Position numbers and translations under genes: made by a program. This document shows, one piece after another, positions 10,532 through 22,817 of a stretch of DNA of 64,000 bases; the first letter of the stretch is position 1; each line of letters begins with the position of its first letter. The notes beneath the pieces were generated by a model that was not told the origin of the DNA, searched no databases, and saw only the letters and a program-made list of their open reading frames with translations. The stretch is from Rhizomucor pusillus (Eukaryota > Mucoromycota > Mucoromycetes > Mucorales > Lichtheimiaceae): assembly GCA_900175165.2 (NCBI GenBank), contig FWWN02000490.1, positions 59,068 through 123,067 on the forward strand, in the 5' to 3' direction.

Positions 10532-12702
10532 TTATTCTCTCGGCTCTTGGCTCACTTTAAGCAAAAGCAAGTCGCCAACCTCGCTGATGGCTTCCAAGGC
10601 ACGGTCTATTTAAGAAAGAGTTAGAGAATATGATTCTGTAAAATTGAAAACTTATCAGATATTACCTAAATCTTCTCTAGTATGGGAGGCAGATAAGCAG
10701 AAGCGAGCACGCGAGGAAATGATGGGAGTAGCAGGGTAACCTACAACGCAGACAGCAATGCCGCGCTTGAGCAACTCTCGGGAGAATGCGCTGTAGCAGC
10801 AAATTTGGTTAATTAGTTTATCTATATCGAGTTTCACAGTTCTTTGCACTTACGGAATCTTTGCAGGATTAAACAAAAGCAAGGGGACGACGGGACTTCC
10901 GTGGTCACCGTAAACAATGAAACCCATTTGACGCAAACGAGCAGCAAAGTACAGAGAATTTTCAGCTAGCTGCTTAATTCTTCTGCGGCCATCGTCAGTG
11001 CCATCCTCGCCGCTACCCACCATAAGTTAGGAATGATACAGTAAGATGATACCCTTTGAATTCTGAAGTAGAGAGCAAACTCACCAGATAATGCGCATGC
11101 TGGTGATGACTTGCTGAGCAACAGGGATGGAGATGGGTTCAGCGTAGACGTAGGCGTGATTTTTGGCACGCAGATGGTCAATAATTGCCTTGTCGCCGGC
11201 AATGTAACCGCCAGCAGCACCGAACGACTTTGTGAAGGTTCCCATCAAAATATCAACGTCAGCTGGATCAACACCGTAAAAGTCGCAAACGCCGCCGCCA
11301 TTCTCGCCGAGAGCACCGATGGAATGCGCTTCGTCAACGTAGAGATAAAACTAGTAAGACGATAGAGCGTTAGCAGGTTAAAATATTGTGATTTAGCAAG
11401 AAAAATCCTTATTAACCTTGAATTCTTTCTTTAATTCGACCAATTCAGGAAGGTTCACGACGGTACCCTCCATCGAGTAAAGACCTTCAACGATGACCAG
11501 GATCTTCTTCCACGGACGATGAGTGCGAGGCTGTCCCTGAGAAATGACTTCTCGGAGCAGTTCACGAAGATCATCCATGTTGTTGTGTTTGAAAACGCGA
11601 ACAGATGCACCGGACAATCGTGCGCCGAAAACAATGGAAGCGTGGTTCAGTTCGTCAGAGATAATCAAACAGCCCTAGAATATTGCGTAAGAAACCCTCA
11701 ACTTGCCACGGCGTCCCCTTTAGAAGACTCACTTTGCCGACAAGTGCGGGGATGGTTGTCGAATTGGTGGCAAATCCCATGCTGACTACCATAGCATCTT
11801 CCTTGCCAACGAAGCGAGCAGTGAGACTTTCTAGCTCTGCATGCATCTGGAGCGATCCGGCTTCAGCGCGCGTGCTTGCAGATGCGAGGCCGTGTCTGAG
11901 GGTCGACGTTTCAACGGCGTCTGCACACGGACCACGGTTCTGAGCAAAGCCGAGGTAGTTGTAAGATGCCAAGTTTAGATTCTCTGTGACTCTGCCGGTC
12001 AATCTAGCAACAGCAATAACTTGTCAGTCGCCGGACCGAATGCATACGAGAAAAATAAGACTATCCTACCGAAAAGTCTTGTTAAAGTCCTTGGTTTCGC
12101 GTTCTAGCACTTTAACGGTTCGCGAAGCAACGCCGGTGATAGGGCGGTTCCAGCAATCCCTTCAGAGTTCGTCGTTTAGTTAGATGCAATAATATTTCTG
12201 ACTTTTTTGGATAGTTACCGGATGCGCATATACAGACGTCGAGTGTAAAATGAGTCAAAATCCGAGACAAGAGGCGCGTAACCCTAAAAACAGCGATTGA
12301 TTATTCCAATTGATAAAACTGACGGGAGGTGGCTGCAGATAGATAACGTACATCGTTCATTCGCAGGTGTGTGTAGTCTTGAGGCTTGAAAAGTTTACCG
12401 AGAATATCGCGAAGGTGACCGAACAAAATGAGGACAAAGTAATTAAGATAGGTGCAGACCAAGACGTAGAGCGGTGCTGCCTCCATCTTGTGCTCGAGAT
12501 CATCGTACTTTTTCGCGGGTTTACGGGGCGGCGTCCAGCGAGGGGTTGCAGGGACATTGAGGTAGCGAGCCGTTGTTATGGTGTTTGGTGGCGAAACACT
12601 CAGCGAGTGATCAGCTGACGACTTGGGAGCAGTCAAGTTGATGCTCGGGATGCTCGGGATGCTCGGGAAGCTGATCGTGTGCGCTCGCTTTCCTTTACCC
12701 AT
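10532..12702 (-). CDS. LCB2: Serine palmitoyltransferase subunit 2 (copy a, intron-rich)
   Basis: Nine exons are read: 12352-12702, 12219-12283, 12070-12159, 11733-12003, 11417-11674, 11085-11350, 10854-11012, 10666-10790 and 10532-10605. They sum exactly to 552 aa. The PLP-binding lysine motif [15 protein letters not shown], the [17 protein letters not shown] block and [12 protein letters not shown] identify the LCB2 subunit of the enzyme that condenses serine with palmitoyl-CoA, the first step of sphingolipid synthesis at the ER. An N-terminal hydrophobic segment ([13 protein letters not shown]) fits membrane anchoring. The start is the ATG of [10 protein letters not shown], which is shared with copy b. 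The N-terminal SIPSIPSI comes from a 9-nt tandem repeat. The partner subunit LCB1 is not in the window. ALA synthase and KBL-type relatives are less likely because of the LCB2-specific motifs. Confidence 0.92.
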
Positions 12703-13251
12703 GACAGACAATCACACACACACACACGCAGAGAGAGGAGGAAGAGAGACGGTTGAAAGGCGGGAAAAAAGAAAGGGACGACGGAAGTGGGATTGCGCTG
12801 TTTCAGCTAAGAATTCAGTCGTGCCAGGGATGGGATGGCCAATGGAATCCATTCCGATACTTGCCTTCTCTGCGCTTGGCTTTTCGGCCCATCTCTTGGC
12901 CTACTACTCCAATTATCTTAGCCTTAGACATAACATGCTGATGGCCATTATTTTTGAGAGGAATAATCGATTGGACTTGTTACGACGGGTTCTTCCCTAG
13001 AAAGATAAGGATGGTCCATTTAATGCTTACATGTTTGGAACGACCTTAAATATTATACATTTCATGTTGCTAAAATATCAGGACACATCTTCTAGACTAG
13101 AATCCACAGAAAATCTCTAGCTTAGGTGTTGCTTTTCATTCATCAGATACAATACAGAAGAGTACTTCTTGATTATTTCGGTCTAGAGATAACTGCATGC
13201 CAAATTCGCTTTCCTTTTTAGTTTGAAGAGAGTACCATGAACGGGTTTTAA
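12703..13251. repeat. Spacer with a short (CA)n tract
   Basis: This is the divergent spacer between LCB2-a and the decayed regulator. It holds a CA microsatellite of about 16 bases followed by a GA run (about 12712-12740), probably in the LCB2-a leader. No gene was recognised. The ATG at 13233 opens a frame that stops after three codons. Confidence 0.5.
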
Positions 13252-16015
13252 CATTTGCATCAGCGACATCCACTTCCTAGCATTTTACCCAGGCTTTCAG
13301 AGCAAGGGTCTCCAGCAGCAGCGACAGCAACAGAGACGCCTAGAGCAAAGCGCACGCGTGGAAGAAAGAGCTGCGACTCATGCAGGAAGAAGATCCGCTG
13401 CAATGGAGGGGTATCGGTTCCGTGCAGTAACTGCAAGCAGGCACAGACGGAATGTCGGTTCAGTCCAGAAACAAAGAAATGAGGGCCTGTCAGTCGAAGG
13501 CAAGCACACGAGCTCACTTTAAAATATATGTTTCATTTATTCAAACATAAATGCAGATACGTACATGAGCTCGAAGCACGACTAAGTCGAATGGAAGCAT
13601 TGTTGGAAAAATATGCTTCGGGGGAACAGTCATCGGGCAGCAGCTCTCCACATCGCTCGGACCAGAACGAACTAGTAACAGCCCAGAATTTAAGCTCTGG
13701 CGTGTCGCAGCAGTTTGATGCTTTAACACTTGCTGATTATGCTCGGACAAAATATATTGGTATCAGTGCAGGTGTCCATTTGCTGGACGACGACGTCTTC
13801 CGATTCAAACGAAGGGTCAAACTGGAGAACAGGGGGATTTTGCAAAAGGTTAACGATGACGAGGATGAGCATGTTCTTGTAAGGTCCCAGGTCGCATCGC
13901 ATCCTCCTGTAAGGCCCAGTTTTGAGTATCATCGGTCCAGTCTCTTTTCGGAAGATCTTCCTCAGATGACGGTGGAGCTAGCTGACCACCTAGTGGAGCT
14001 GTAAGTGCACATACATTTTTCCCGCAGGAACAATGCATTAACCTTTCTTACATTAGCTTTTTCAAATATATCCATCTATACCTTCCCATTCTCAACAAGA
14101 TTACGTTTCTGGAACAATATTACTTTGCTAATCCGCATCCACCCGAACGAAACTTGATATATTCTGTTTGGTCTATCAGTCTCTGGATCACGCAGATGGA
14201 ACACAACTTGCTGGTGGACCTTTGGTAGATGCAGATATTATCAAGGAGCTCAGGAATACCTTACGGCAAAACGTATGTCAAGCTGCAGAAAAGGCTCACA
14301 CACAATCCAGTATCACCACTCTCCAATGGCTTATCCTGGCCTCGTTGATCATTGAGTTTTGCGAAGAGGAGGATATATTCAGCTTCGTTTGGCAAGTATC
14401 CGTTCGGATACAGCTCCATTGTATAATGTACTAACGTATACGCTTCTAGGTTTATTACTGGTGTTGTAGGTGCTTCTTCATATAAAGCTCGATGGGTTTG
14501 TGCATATGCTAAAATTCTTGATATCTCCTTTGGCCGCAAACGATGTAGGCGATTCGGATGGTATATATACCTCAATGCTTAGAAGCTCACCTGTTCTTAT
14601 TAACGTTTATCTTTACAAAGGCAGTCGATCTCGGGTTGCATCGTAATTCTTTACGATGGTCTATTCCACAATTTGAAGTTGAATTTAAGGAGACGGATAT
14701 GGCACTGTATCAATCTTATCGATAAATGGGTACATATTACCAAGTAAAACGGTGGCAACGGTGGAATTAACATACACTTGGAATAATTCCAGATAGCAGC
14801 GGATTTAGGACGGCCCCCAACGATTGCAGATGAAGACTTTGATGTCGAATGGCCTACAGCGACGGAGCTTGCGTCGCCTTACAATACACTAGATGCACCA
14901 GATATCCCAGAGATATTGGTTCAAGCAAGAGAAGACCTAACAAGACAGCGACCGATATACTCTATTTTCCAAGCAGCAACAATGACTACATCGATACTGG
15001 ATCAAATCTTGCGAGGCTTTTATTCACCCAAAAAGCAATCATCCGAGATTCCTAATCTCGAGCTAGCAAAGAAGCTTGAAGCTGAGCTACAGCAGTGGAG
15101 GAATACCATATGGCCTTCCGTCTGGCATGTGAATAATCCATGCTCTCCCTTCCCAGGTAACGGCTAGCTCGTTCCAAAATGGTCTTTGTAAAAAATTGCT
15201 ACTGCCAAGGAAAAAGCCTTGATTGACGTCTCGTACTACTGTCTGGTACTACTCCTCCATCGGCCTTTCATTCAACACAAGGATTCTTCTGTATCGGTCG
15301 ACGATGCTGTCGCTTTGCGAGCATTGCCTATAAGCACACAAGCAGCACAAGACTTGCTACATTGCATGGAAGCGCTAATGAATTCAATACCGAGCAATAT
15401 CTACTTGACTATGTGCACATAGTAAGCGGAAAAAATTCGGCGGCAAGGTTTATGCATTTATTTCGGATCTGACAAACAACAACTCTTAGCCCATGTTTCC
15501 AGGCGGCTATTATCTTCCTATTCCATGCGAGAAGTGACAATCAAATTACCCGGCGACAAGGTATCAATAATTTGACACATTTCATCAGACTTTTTAAAAG
15601 CAAAGGAGGCCTCCGAGTCCATCGGCTTGTCAGGATATTGGAGTCATTGTCTTCAAAGTTTGCTGTTCCGGTATCATATATGGAACCAATTGTACAGACA
15701 CAGCTACCACCTTTGGAGCAGGAAGGACGCAATCATCAGCAACAGCAGCCTGACGTTCAGCAGTATAGGGAGGAATCCATTTTATCCATGTATCACCCAT
15801 TAAACAACAATTCTCAAGACATGCAATCATCGGGATCTGCGCAACCACAGATTTCAGATACTTCAGCTACTCTAGCTCCATATTTGCCTCCATCAGCATC
15901 TACACCGTTTCAGTTTGATTCAACCAACTTGACATCCGATATACCCTTATGGAGTCTGCCTGTCGGCTTCACCTGGAGCGATTGGGAAACGTTTCTGCAG
16001 GCAAATATATTCTAA
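13252..16015 (+). pseudogene. Decayed paralogue of the Zn2Cys6 regulator
   Basis: Exon by exon this matches the intact regulator at 7448-10396, including the 12-nt micro-exon (14549-14560, AIRM), the AADLGRPPTI block and the LLLHRPFIQHK block. It carries several lesions. There is no in-frame ATG: a TAA sits just before LHQRHPLPSILPRL. The zinc cluster is CDSCRKKIRC, with five residues between the second and third cysteine instead of six. A TGA at 13480-13482 replaces the Arg of the KKRGP motif. A frameshift lies between about 14160 and 14230, where one base is missing relative to the paralogue. A second frameshift near 14690 leads to a TAA at 14723. One intron uses a GC donor (14392-14449). 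The remaining frame is still well kept, suggesting recent decay. Sequencing error is an alternative for the single-base shifts but not for all the lesions together. Confidence 0.8.
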
Positions 16016-16200
16016 CCGCAAGAATAGAGTCATGAACGTATGCTTTTATACGACAAGACATGTATTTTTGTAATAAGTAGCTCGTGTTTGTAACAACAGC
16101 GTTTCTGTTTTACAGAAACGTCTACTCCACCCAGAGGGATGCATGAATTTTGGACTGAGTAAAAGAACCGGGCTAGTGCAAGTTTGCTCCAGCTTTTGCA

Positions 16201-17880
16201 ATGGCCAAAGACGACAAAGCCAGTAGACTTGGCATGGCCGTAGGTGGTGTCCTACTGCCTATATTTGTACTTGGAGTTTTGATTTACTCGTGGTACATTT
16301 ACGTCTTTCGAGTATGCTGTACGTAATTCGCAATGACGAGATTCAGCAGTGTTCATTGACATGTTTCACTTGGCAATACAGCTGCCTTGCTGCTTGAAAG
16401 AGAACCCAAGGATACGGTGGAAGCAGGTGAGCAGAGTGACGGGAATATATATTTCCTAATACATTGACACGACCGCGTTCCTTTAGTGCTATTTATGATC
16501 ATCGCATGCATCTTTTGGTTAATGACGATATTCTCATATCTACGTGTGCTATTCTCATACCCGGGCAAAGCTATCCATGCAAGTGCTGACAGAAAGCATT
16601 GTATGAAACTATTATCTCCACTGTAGGCTCACACATTCCCTCCACTAATTGTTCACTAGGCACTCGCTACGTCGCCGCTGTCATCAATGGAACGAGGCTC
16701 CTACATCAATACCCAGTTTGAAGCACTTCCGCGTTTCTTTTATTCTCGCCGATTATTCGATAGAAAGACAATGTCTGCACGCTCATTGGATACCTTGGAT
16801 GGCAATACATCTGAAGCAACACCGCTTTTGTCGAATTGCCGCGGGGATGGGCTTCCGAGATACTGCGAGATGTGCCAATGCTTCAAACCAGATAGAACAC
16901 ACCATTGCAGGGAATGCAACGCATGTATTTTAAAAATGGATCAGTAGGTTTCAACGCATTGATACAATGCTAATCAGACCAAAGATAGCTAACAACACGC
17001 TGCAGCCATTGTCCGTGGTATGCTAGTACTTGATCTCAAGCTACTTTGTTGTTGTGCTGGACATTTGACCAAGCAATTTGGGTGTTGGTTGTTAGGATCA
17101 GTGGATGTGTCGGCCACAGGAATTACAAGTTTTTCTTCCTTTTTGTCGTATACACCGGCCTTTATGCTATATGGGTACTGTGCAGTGCCTTGCCGCTCGT
17201 TGTAAATGCAGTAACCAAGGAGGTAAGTCTAAAGGATGCTATGGTGTTAATACCGACTGTGAGGAATAATGTATTCTGACAAGCATGTGAAACGCAGAGA
17301 CTGCCGCTGGATCCTCAATGGGTCGTTCTTCTCGTACTGTAAGTCACTAACCAAACAGAAAATTCGATACGCTGTTATGAACGACTACGTGCACTAGTGC
17401 GTTTCTGTTCGGAGTGATACTGTGGGGTTTCGCTGCTGTTCACTTGTTTTACATTTTACGGAACCAGACGACGATAGAGCATATTTCAACACGGCCAAAT
17501 GAAGTGCGCGTGGATTTCGACACCAGTGGGCATAATTACGAAATTGTGACTACTCATCGAAACGATAAACTGTGGGATCTCGGCGCAGCCGACAACTGGC
17601 GAGCCGTAATGGGAAACAATCCGTGGGGATGGTTTGGTACGTCATGTGGCCATATTGATGTATGTACTCGTTTTGTTGGAAACTGATGCATCAACTCTTT
17701 TTGTTAGTTCCGCTATACGGCGGTCTCGGAGATGGCTGCGTGTTTCCGTACAATGATCATATCTACACCAAAGTCATAGATCGAGCTAAAGAGCATCGAG
17801 CTATGCTTGAACCGCCACCCCCGATACCGCATCATCCTCATCATCATCCTGCTTCTGAAGCAAATGGAGGATTCCAGTAA
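16201..17880 (+). CDS. DHHC palmitoyltransferase (PFA3-like)
   Basis: This is a multi-exon gene starting with MAKDDKASRLGMAVGG. Two N-terminal membrane segments come before a Cys-rich domain, CEMCQCFKPDRTHHCRECN, then the catalytic DHHCPW split over two introns and joined to ISGCVGHRNYKFF. Two more membrane segments follow (for example FLFGVILWGFAAVHLFYIL), then the NQTTIEH motif (equivalent to the TTxE box of the family) and NPWGWF near the end. The tail is Pro/His-rich. The enzyme transfers palmitate to cysteines of membrane-associated proteins. The vacuolar PFA3-type assignment is by resemblance only. The intron at 16579-16659 needs a GC donor (GCAAGT) to keep frame between PGKAIH and ALATSP. 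Confidence 0.85.
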
Positions 17881-17945
17881 ACCCTCACCCCAAAGGATAC
17901 CACCAATACTATTCACAAATACTGTTTTATTTTACGAATATGCAT

Positions 17946-18408
17946 TTAAGCGAGTTCCTTGATCTTGTTTTCGACGTTGACAATGCTAGCGCCAACAACT
18001 TCGCCGATCTTTTGGCCGTTCTTGAAGTAGCCAAAGGTGGGCATAGCACGGATTTGGACTTCTTCGGCAACAGCCTGCAAAGAAATAGCCTGGTTAGCAA
18101 ACCTTAACTTTGCGTGACTAGCATCCTCGAAAACTTACGGTAACCTCATCAACGTCAACCTTGGCAAAAATGACGTTGGGGTACTTTTCAACAAGTTGCT
18201 CAAACTTGGGGGCGATCAACTTGCAAGGACCGCACCAGGTAGCGTAGAAATCAACAACGACCTATAGTGAAAGGTTGAATTTTTTTTCTTGTCAGTCAAT
18301 TGCCAAGCAAAATCTCGGTCGAAATCCACGCGAGATGCTTACAAGCTTGTCACCGCTGATAAGCTGCTTAAATTCTTCAAGGCTCTTCGGGTAGTTTTCA
18401 ATGGCCAT
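17946..18408 (-). CDS. Thioredoxin
   Basis: Three exons (18343-18408, 18139-18261, 17946-18074) sum to 105 aa, the normal length of cytosolic thioredoxin. The active site ATWCGPCK and the cis-Pro region [12 protein letters not shown] are intact, with VVDFYA and KVDVDE in the expected strands. No targeting peptide is present. It is a general dithiol reductant acting with thioredoxin reductase, which is not in the window. It converges tail to tail with the DHHC gene, only about 65 nt apart. Confidence 0.95.
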
Positions 18409-18946
18409 TGTGAAAGTGTATAGTCGGGAAGAAACGAGTGTTTTTCTACCAAGCCAGCCGGCGCGACGCGCTTCTTATACTGCTGCTGAGTTTAGTCAGC
18501 AATCATTTAGCCAATCAGTTTCTGGTTGATTTTTAAGCACGCCTTACTAATAGATTGTGCGGTTGGTGTTTAGGACACTGTCATGCAATTATGCCTTCAT
18601 CGTTCTTTATTAATCCGATTTTGATCTGATAGAATTTCTATGCATTTTTCTCGAACTTGCTACAACTATCTAGTTATGTAAAGCACCGTTTACGTATGTG
18701 TTGCAGCTTCCTTTAACTTGCAGCAGCAATTTTCTTCCAATCTAGTCATGTAAAGTGCTGCGACATGTATTTGGTGCATGTATCCAATTAAAGCCCAACC
18801 GAATCTCTGTCAGTTGCATTTTCATGACCACAAATCAAGAAATTACCAGAACAATATAATACATATTTCGATTCAGAATGTATCGTTACAGAGTGGGGTA
18901 GAATTTTACATTGCAGTATGCTATTTACAGTTCTAAGTCTATAAAT
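18409..18946. other. Spacer upstream of thioredoxin
   Basis: This AT-rich stretch of about 540 nt lies between thioredoxin and the 3' end of the next minus-strand gene. It must contain the thioredoxin promoter. No ORF or RNA gene was recognised. Confidence 0.5.
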
Positions 18947-19996
18947 TTAACCAAACCACCGCTTCCAAAGCCCCGAAAGTATTCCAGTATTGTTTTGAGC
19001 AGTCGGTATATTATTTTCTGGCATCTTTGGGGGCTGGGAAGTAGCATGATTATCCTGATTGCTGAGTAACTTCCATGGCCGTCCGGTCATCATTCCATCG
19101 TGATTTTTATTGCCCGTTTCTCTAGTTTCTTCCACAGTGCCATCGGGATGAGTAATCCGTTTGACGGTTTCCGTAATGCCATTACTGCTGCGAGTTATAA
19201 ACGTCTCTTCTGTTCCGTCCGGGCGAATAATCCGTCGCTGAGATGTAGATGTAAACGATGACCACTAGCGATGGACTCTTTAATATACCTTGTCCCACAA
19301 TTTGAGCATACATTACACTATTACACTTACACTTCCTTGGCCATTTCCTTCGTTCGAAACAACAGGAGGTTGTGTTGAAAAGAATCCTTCATCGTGGGAT
19401 GTCAACAAGTCGATGATTGAACCTTCTCTTGGGGCCTTATTGTATGGATCCATCTCACTCTGGATCGAGGGACCAGACAGGTCGGCGTGATTTCCAAACA
19501 AAAGCTGCATTAGACCAACCATTGGTGGCGTGCTCACAGACATGCCGTTGGCATCATCTCGACGGTGTATAGGTACATTGTCACTTGGTGGTTGTCTGCT
19601 ATTGTCCACAACAAGTGGACTTTGGTCAGGGCGGCGATCATGAAAGGTATTATCGTTGTTGTTATTATCCTTGTTATGCCGAGACTTGCTGGCAAGTTTT
19701 CTAAAGTCGCTTCCTCCAAAGTCATCCATAGGGCCTGCAACGTTTTCTTGATTTCCACCGGTTGTTTCAATAATGGTGACGTTTCTTCCGTTGTCATTAT
19801 CGAATATGCTGGGTCCCATCATTCCACGAAAAAATGAGGAAAACGTATTTTGAATCATGCTGTTCATTACATGCTCCAGCATTTCGAGCTCTGATTGAGC
19901 ATTTCCATAGTCGTCTGGTTGTCGCGGCATTGCGTCGAAAGTTATAGAAGGAGGAGGAGGGCGAAAATTGCGGTTGTCAGCCAGGCCGAATTTCAT
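18947..19996 (-). CDS. Uncharacterised Asn/Asp-rich protein with paired PDGT motifs
   Basis: Two exons (19331-19996 and 18947-19264) join in phase 0 to give 327 aa. The N-terminal part has LEMLEHVMNSMIQNTFSSFF followed by disordered Asn/Asp/Pro-rich sequence. The second exon has two similar strands, RRIIRPDGTEETFITR and KRITHPDGTVEETRET. This pattern recalls the C-terminal beta-rich segments of HAX1-like or co-chaperone-like proteins, but the resemblance is weak. No transmembrane segment or signal peptide is clear. The gene is convincing from its splicing and codon use; its function is unknown. Confidence 0.7.
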
Positions 19997-20071
19997 GCTC
20001 AAAACTCGTTTTTAAGCTCGCTAAAGTTTTCGTTCTTCTTTCTCGTTACCCTTTTTCCTCACTTTTGATCG

Positions 20072-21442
20072 ATGGCAACAGTCTCACAATCACCTGCTAC
20101 GCCCAAGAGCGGTTTGTACACTTGCTTGGCATGCCACGTTGCCTTCCCAACGTCTGAAAGCCAGCGCAGCCATTATCGTACCGAGTATGTGCAGTGTTTC
20201 CTACGCAGTTTAGCAACAAGACGTGCTCACCTATGCTTTAGCTGGCATAAGTACAATCTTAAAAGAAAAATAGCAGAGCTTCAACCGATAACCGCTGAAC
20301 AGTTCAACGAAAAAGTGCTAGGTAGGTGGTCGAACGATTTTTTTCTCTGTTGCTTACAAACAGAGGCTTGCTGACAAATGCATATGACAGCATCGCAGGC
20401 GAAAGGAAGAGAAGATGCAGAGCGCATAGGACTAGTATATGAATGCCCTGTGTGCCGGTAGAGTGTTAAAAGATCACCATGCAAGAAGTTATTTGCGAGC
20501 TAATCACCATCGCTTACTTTAGGAAAACGTACAATTCAGAAAACTCGTACGAGAACCATGTAAACTCTAAAAGGCACAAAGAAATGGAATTGTTGGCACA
20601 AGCGGAGCAGGACGAAAACTATAACAGCGACGACGAAGAACACGATGACGGTGATGACAAAGCTGAGGCGGGAAAGCATACAAGAGAAAAAGATCCTGTA
20701 GAGCGGCCTCATCCTCTGCTCGAATGCTTATTCTGTGGTCGCACGAGCGACGATGTCGAGTCAAATATGCAGCATATGAGAATATCGCATGGATTCTTCT
20801 TGCCCGATCCGGAATATCTCAAGGATACCGAAGGTCTAATTATGTACCTGTCGAACAAGATATATGATCATATTTGTCTCTATTGCAACGGACGTGGGAA
20901 GCAATATAGAAGTGTGGAAGCCGTGAGAGCACACATGGTAAAATCCTTTGATAAGCCGAAAAACGGAACGCTAGGAACTTAATCAATCATAGACTACAGT
21001 AGGACATTGCAAAATGGCTTACGATGAGACGGAAAATCCAGAAGATCTGCTACGATACTATGACTTTGGAGATCTAGAAGGTTTAACAAATTTGCCTGAA
21101 ACTACGGCGGCAGAGAACGGTGAGCATAAAGAATTGATCCTGCCTAGTGGCGTGCGTGTCGGTCATCGACGGTTCCTCAAATACTACAAACAACATCACA
21201 TCACCAAAGAAAGGAATGAAGAAGAGGAAGCAGTCAAGGAAGAAACTGACTCAAAGCTGGAATCGATACCGAGACGTGAAAGGAGAGCACGGTTGGCAAT
21301 CACAAACGGTCTTGCGGAGCAACAGAGCAAGCGGCATGAAGGTATCAAGCAAGCAGCAGCGAAGCAACAGTTCCAGCATCAGTTTGGTGTCAAGCATAAC
21401 ATAAGCAATACTCTCCGTATACGTGACCAAGTTCCCAAGTAA
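20072..21442 (+). CDS. REI1: Cytoplasmic pre-60S maturation factor, REI1/ZNF622 type
   Basis: Five exons (20072-20184, 20242-20321, 20391-20457, 20523-20937 and 20993-21442) total 374 aa, close to the family length. Four C2H2-type fingers are recognisable: CLACHVAF, then CPVCRKTYNSENSYENHVNSKRH, CLFCGRTSDDVESNMQHM and CLYCNGRGKQYRSVEAVRAHM. They are followed by the family signature GHCKMAYDE. REI1 helps release the shuttling factors Arx1/Alb1 from late 60S particles and lets cytoplasmic maturation finish. The last acceptor (TCATAG before ACTACAGTAGG) was chosen because it restores GHCKMAYDE in frame. Confidence 0.9.
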
Positions 21443-21587
21443 TAAACTGAGATCTCAACTCAATTTTGAAAAGCTGGTCGGATAACGACATGCGCTGTGA
21501 AACTTTTCAAATGAGTATCTTATATATTCTTATCTGCCAGCATTGCAGAGGAAGATCGTCTAAACTTATATTAACATACACGGTATC

Positions 21588-22817
21588 CTAAGTGCTCCCA
21601 AACTCTGATGTCGGTCTGTACAGTCCACGCTCGTAAATATAGTCAATGACAGGGTTGGGTAACAAGTATTTGATAGACATGCCGCGCTTGACAAACAACC
21701 TAGCAAGTAGGGATATAAGTCTATTCTGGTGATTCTCGTCATTGGCTGAAAAAATCGAACTTACCGCACTTTGGTCGAGCTGATATCGTTGTGGATCAGT
21801 TGCTTGATAACGACGATGTTCATCTGCAACGTCAACATTCTTTAGAATATCTTCTCTAAAATATTATCCTCATGTATATAAAACCCACTCTATGCTGGTA
21901 CAATACGTCGTGCGATAACAGAAATCCGTATACGTCTGTTCCTGTTCGTTCTATGATAACACATCCATATAAGCCCACAATGTGGTGAAGCTATGATGGT
22001 GACGATAAAGAATGTTAATGATGGTATATGAACTACAGATAGCGTGGCTTACTCACATCTTCGGAGCTCCAGACACCTGGGTGTCCAAAGGATGCTATCA
22101 AATCACCACCAGCGAGCAGCATGATCTTGATGGGTTTCATTTTGCCTAATCAAGCTAAGGATGTCAGCCGTTGCTGCAAAATAATACGATAATCGAAATT
22201 GCTGCTTCACTCACCTTCTTTAGTTTTAATGCCGCCCCCAACTTCATTGAGCTCGTGGTGAAAATGATCCAGGACGAGAGCCGTCCGCTGATACTGTTCC
22301 TGACGGGATTCCCAAGAATCTACCATTAGCCAGTCCGATGTTGACTCCACGGCCAGCTCGCACATCCGGACGCGATCTTTGGCAGGCGCGAGCCCTTCCT
22401 TTTGGTACGCATCGGCTACCGGCGAATAATACCCTGCAATCAGCTCGTATTCAGGCCGCTCAACAATGTTATCTTTGGCCATTTCTTGATAAAAAAGAAA
22501 AAAGGAAGAACAGCATTAATAAGCATAGATTGTATGAATAATTCAGCTTCTTTCTCTTTACCAAACATTCGTAAATGAAGATATGTAATAGGCGAGTAAG
22601 ATCCGCAGGCTACCAGAACCAACGGTATCTTGCTGCTATCTACACCGTCTGTCAGTTTTCGCAAGCTTTACAACCCAATTCACAATAGCCACATGCCATT
22701 CATTGTCTCAGGAAGGTGATGTCTTGGAAACGCATAGCCACTGTCAAACAAATTCTTGTATTCGAACTTGCCATCGCCTCCTTTCAATGCCCAAGACACC
22801 TGCTTCGGGCTTGCCAT
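21588..22817 (-). CDS. NMA1: Nicotinamide/nicotinate mononucleotide adenylyltransferase
   Basis: The sequence matches the eukaryotic NMNAT family closely. The nucleotide-binding motif is SYSPITYLHLRMF (the GxFxPxTxxHLxM signature, with S for the Phe-preceding residue). GYYSPVADAYQKEGLAPAKDRVRMCELA follows in segments, then MLLAGGDLIASF and the C-terminal ISSTKVR signature. It makes NAD or deamido-NAD from the mononucleotide plus ATP. The short N-terminus starts at MASPKQVSWALKGG and includes YAFPRHHLP, as in yeast. The first intron (22649-22696, 48 nt) has a GC donor (GCATGT); it joins ETMN to DGVDSSKIPLV in frame. It converges on REI1. Confidence 0.92.
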
